From: Rodentibacter sp. JRC1
GTDB lineage: Bacteria; Pseudomonadota; Gammaproteobacteria; Enterobacterales; Pasteurellaceae
DNA: 64,000 nucleotides
Direction of reading: 5' to 3'
Assembly: GCF_020521555.1 (NCBI RefSeq)
Contig: NZ_BPWA01000001.1
Span: 124,001 to 188,000 of the forward strand
Under the pieces are notes generated by a model. The model was not told where the DNA came from. It made no database searches and worked only from the letters and a program-made list of their open reading frames with translations. Made by a program: the position numbers and the translations under genes. The stretch's first letter is position 1, and each line of letters opens with the position of its first letter. Positions 63,676 through 64,000 of this stretch are shown here, piece by piece.

Positions 63676-64000
63676 ATGGCAACAATTAAAGATGTGGCAA
63701 AAATGGCGGGAGTATCCACGACCACCGTTTCCCACGTAATTAATAAAACCCGATTTGTGGCAAAAGAAACGGAAGAAGCCGTTCAATATGCAATTAAAAC
63801 CTTAAAATATTCTCCAAGTGCGGTCGCCAGAAGTTTGAAAGTGAATACCACAAAATCTATCGGTATGATCGTCACTACCAGTGAAGCGCCTTATTTTGCA
63901 GAGATCATTCATGCGGTTGAAGAACACTGCTATCGCCAAGGCTACTCCCTCTTTTTATGTAACACTCAAAATGATCCTGAAAAAATCAAAAATCATTTAG
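63676..64000 (+). CDS. purR: purine repressor PurR, 3' end outside window
   Basis: The first 108 residues of a LacI-family regulator run to the window end without a stop. The HTH ([20 protein letters not shown], with [12 protein letters not shown] as hinge lead-in) and [19 protein letters not shown] match E. coli PurR closely. PurR with hypoxanthine or guanine represses purine synthesis genes. The minor-groove hinge is intact. The dapD-purR neighbourhood is known in H. influenzae. Confidence 0.95.
   Translation, partial: MATIKDVAKMAGVSTTTVSHVINKTRFVAKETEEAVQYAIKTLKYSPSAVARSLKVNTTKSIGMIVTTSEAPYFAEIIHAVEEHCYRQGYSLFLCNTQNDPEKIKNHL

Overview
This window is chromosomal DNA of a member of the Pasteurellaceae. 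The uptake signal core AAGTGCGGT / ACCGCACTT (Haemophilus influenzae type, not the ACAAGCGGT type of Actinobacillus pleuropneumoniae) recurs throughout, often as inverted pairs that serve as terminators. Proteins and local gene orders (SDR-trpBA, sspBA-rpsI-rplM, nlpC-ihfA-pheTS, asnS-can, glmM-folP-ftsH-rlmE-yhbY-greA-dacB, metG-mrp, dapD-purR) match that family. The accessory genes (lysine decarboxylase, tryptophanase, inositol catabolism) suggest an indole-positive, inositol-using, host-associated species near Pasteurella, Rodentibacter or Haemophilus. The species cannot be fixed from the sequence alone.

Layout. 1-2.5 kb: the end of a short-chain dehydrogenase gene and trpBA. 2.5-3.6 kb: decayed DNA, including a prfB (release factor 2) pseudogene that has lost its GGQ catalytic motif. 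3.7-8.1 kb: an acid-resistance module of argP-like regulator, cadA lysine decarboxylase and cadB antiporter, lying between the dead prfB and lysS (8.4-9.9 kb). 10.5-11.9 kb: a catalase with a candidate OxyR site. 12.0-27.5 kb: a myo-inositol island of RpiR-type regulator, iolB, iolA, a frameshifted second dehydrogenase, a sugar ABC transporter, an iolC-DUF2090 fusion, iolD, iolE and iolG. A TGAAAT-N4-ATTTCA palindrome recurs at its control regions. 27.6-30.8 kb: a tryptophanase operon with a tnaC leader peptide not called as an ORF, plus tnaA and tnaB. 30.9-54.4 kb: mostly housekeeping genes (stringent-starvation proteins, ribosomal proteins, metF, ihfA, pheTS, sohB, asnS, carbonic anhydrase, bioD, glmM, folP, ftsH, greA, dacB and others). 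54.4-55.7 kb: an IS110-family element with a likely bridge-RNA region, bracketed by inverted arms that recur in two other intergenic repeats of this window. 55.7-64 kb: rnpB, kdsD, kdsC, a truncated gtrA, mrp, metG, tehB, dapD, a 26-residue membrane peptide and the start of purR.

How it fits together. Three amino-acid or sugar utilisation modules sit in a conserved core: lysine to cadaverine export (acid stress), tryptophan to indole (with CRP and TnaC control), and inositol uptake and breakdown to the methylmalonate-semialdehyde dehydrogenase step. The most unusual items are the prfB relic beside the cad module, the repeat family whose ends match the flanks of the IS110 element, the candidate bridge RNA, the shared operator in the inositol island, the poly-C frameshift in its second dehydrogenase, and a fructosamine-kinase homologue with Asn in place of the catalytic Asp.
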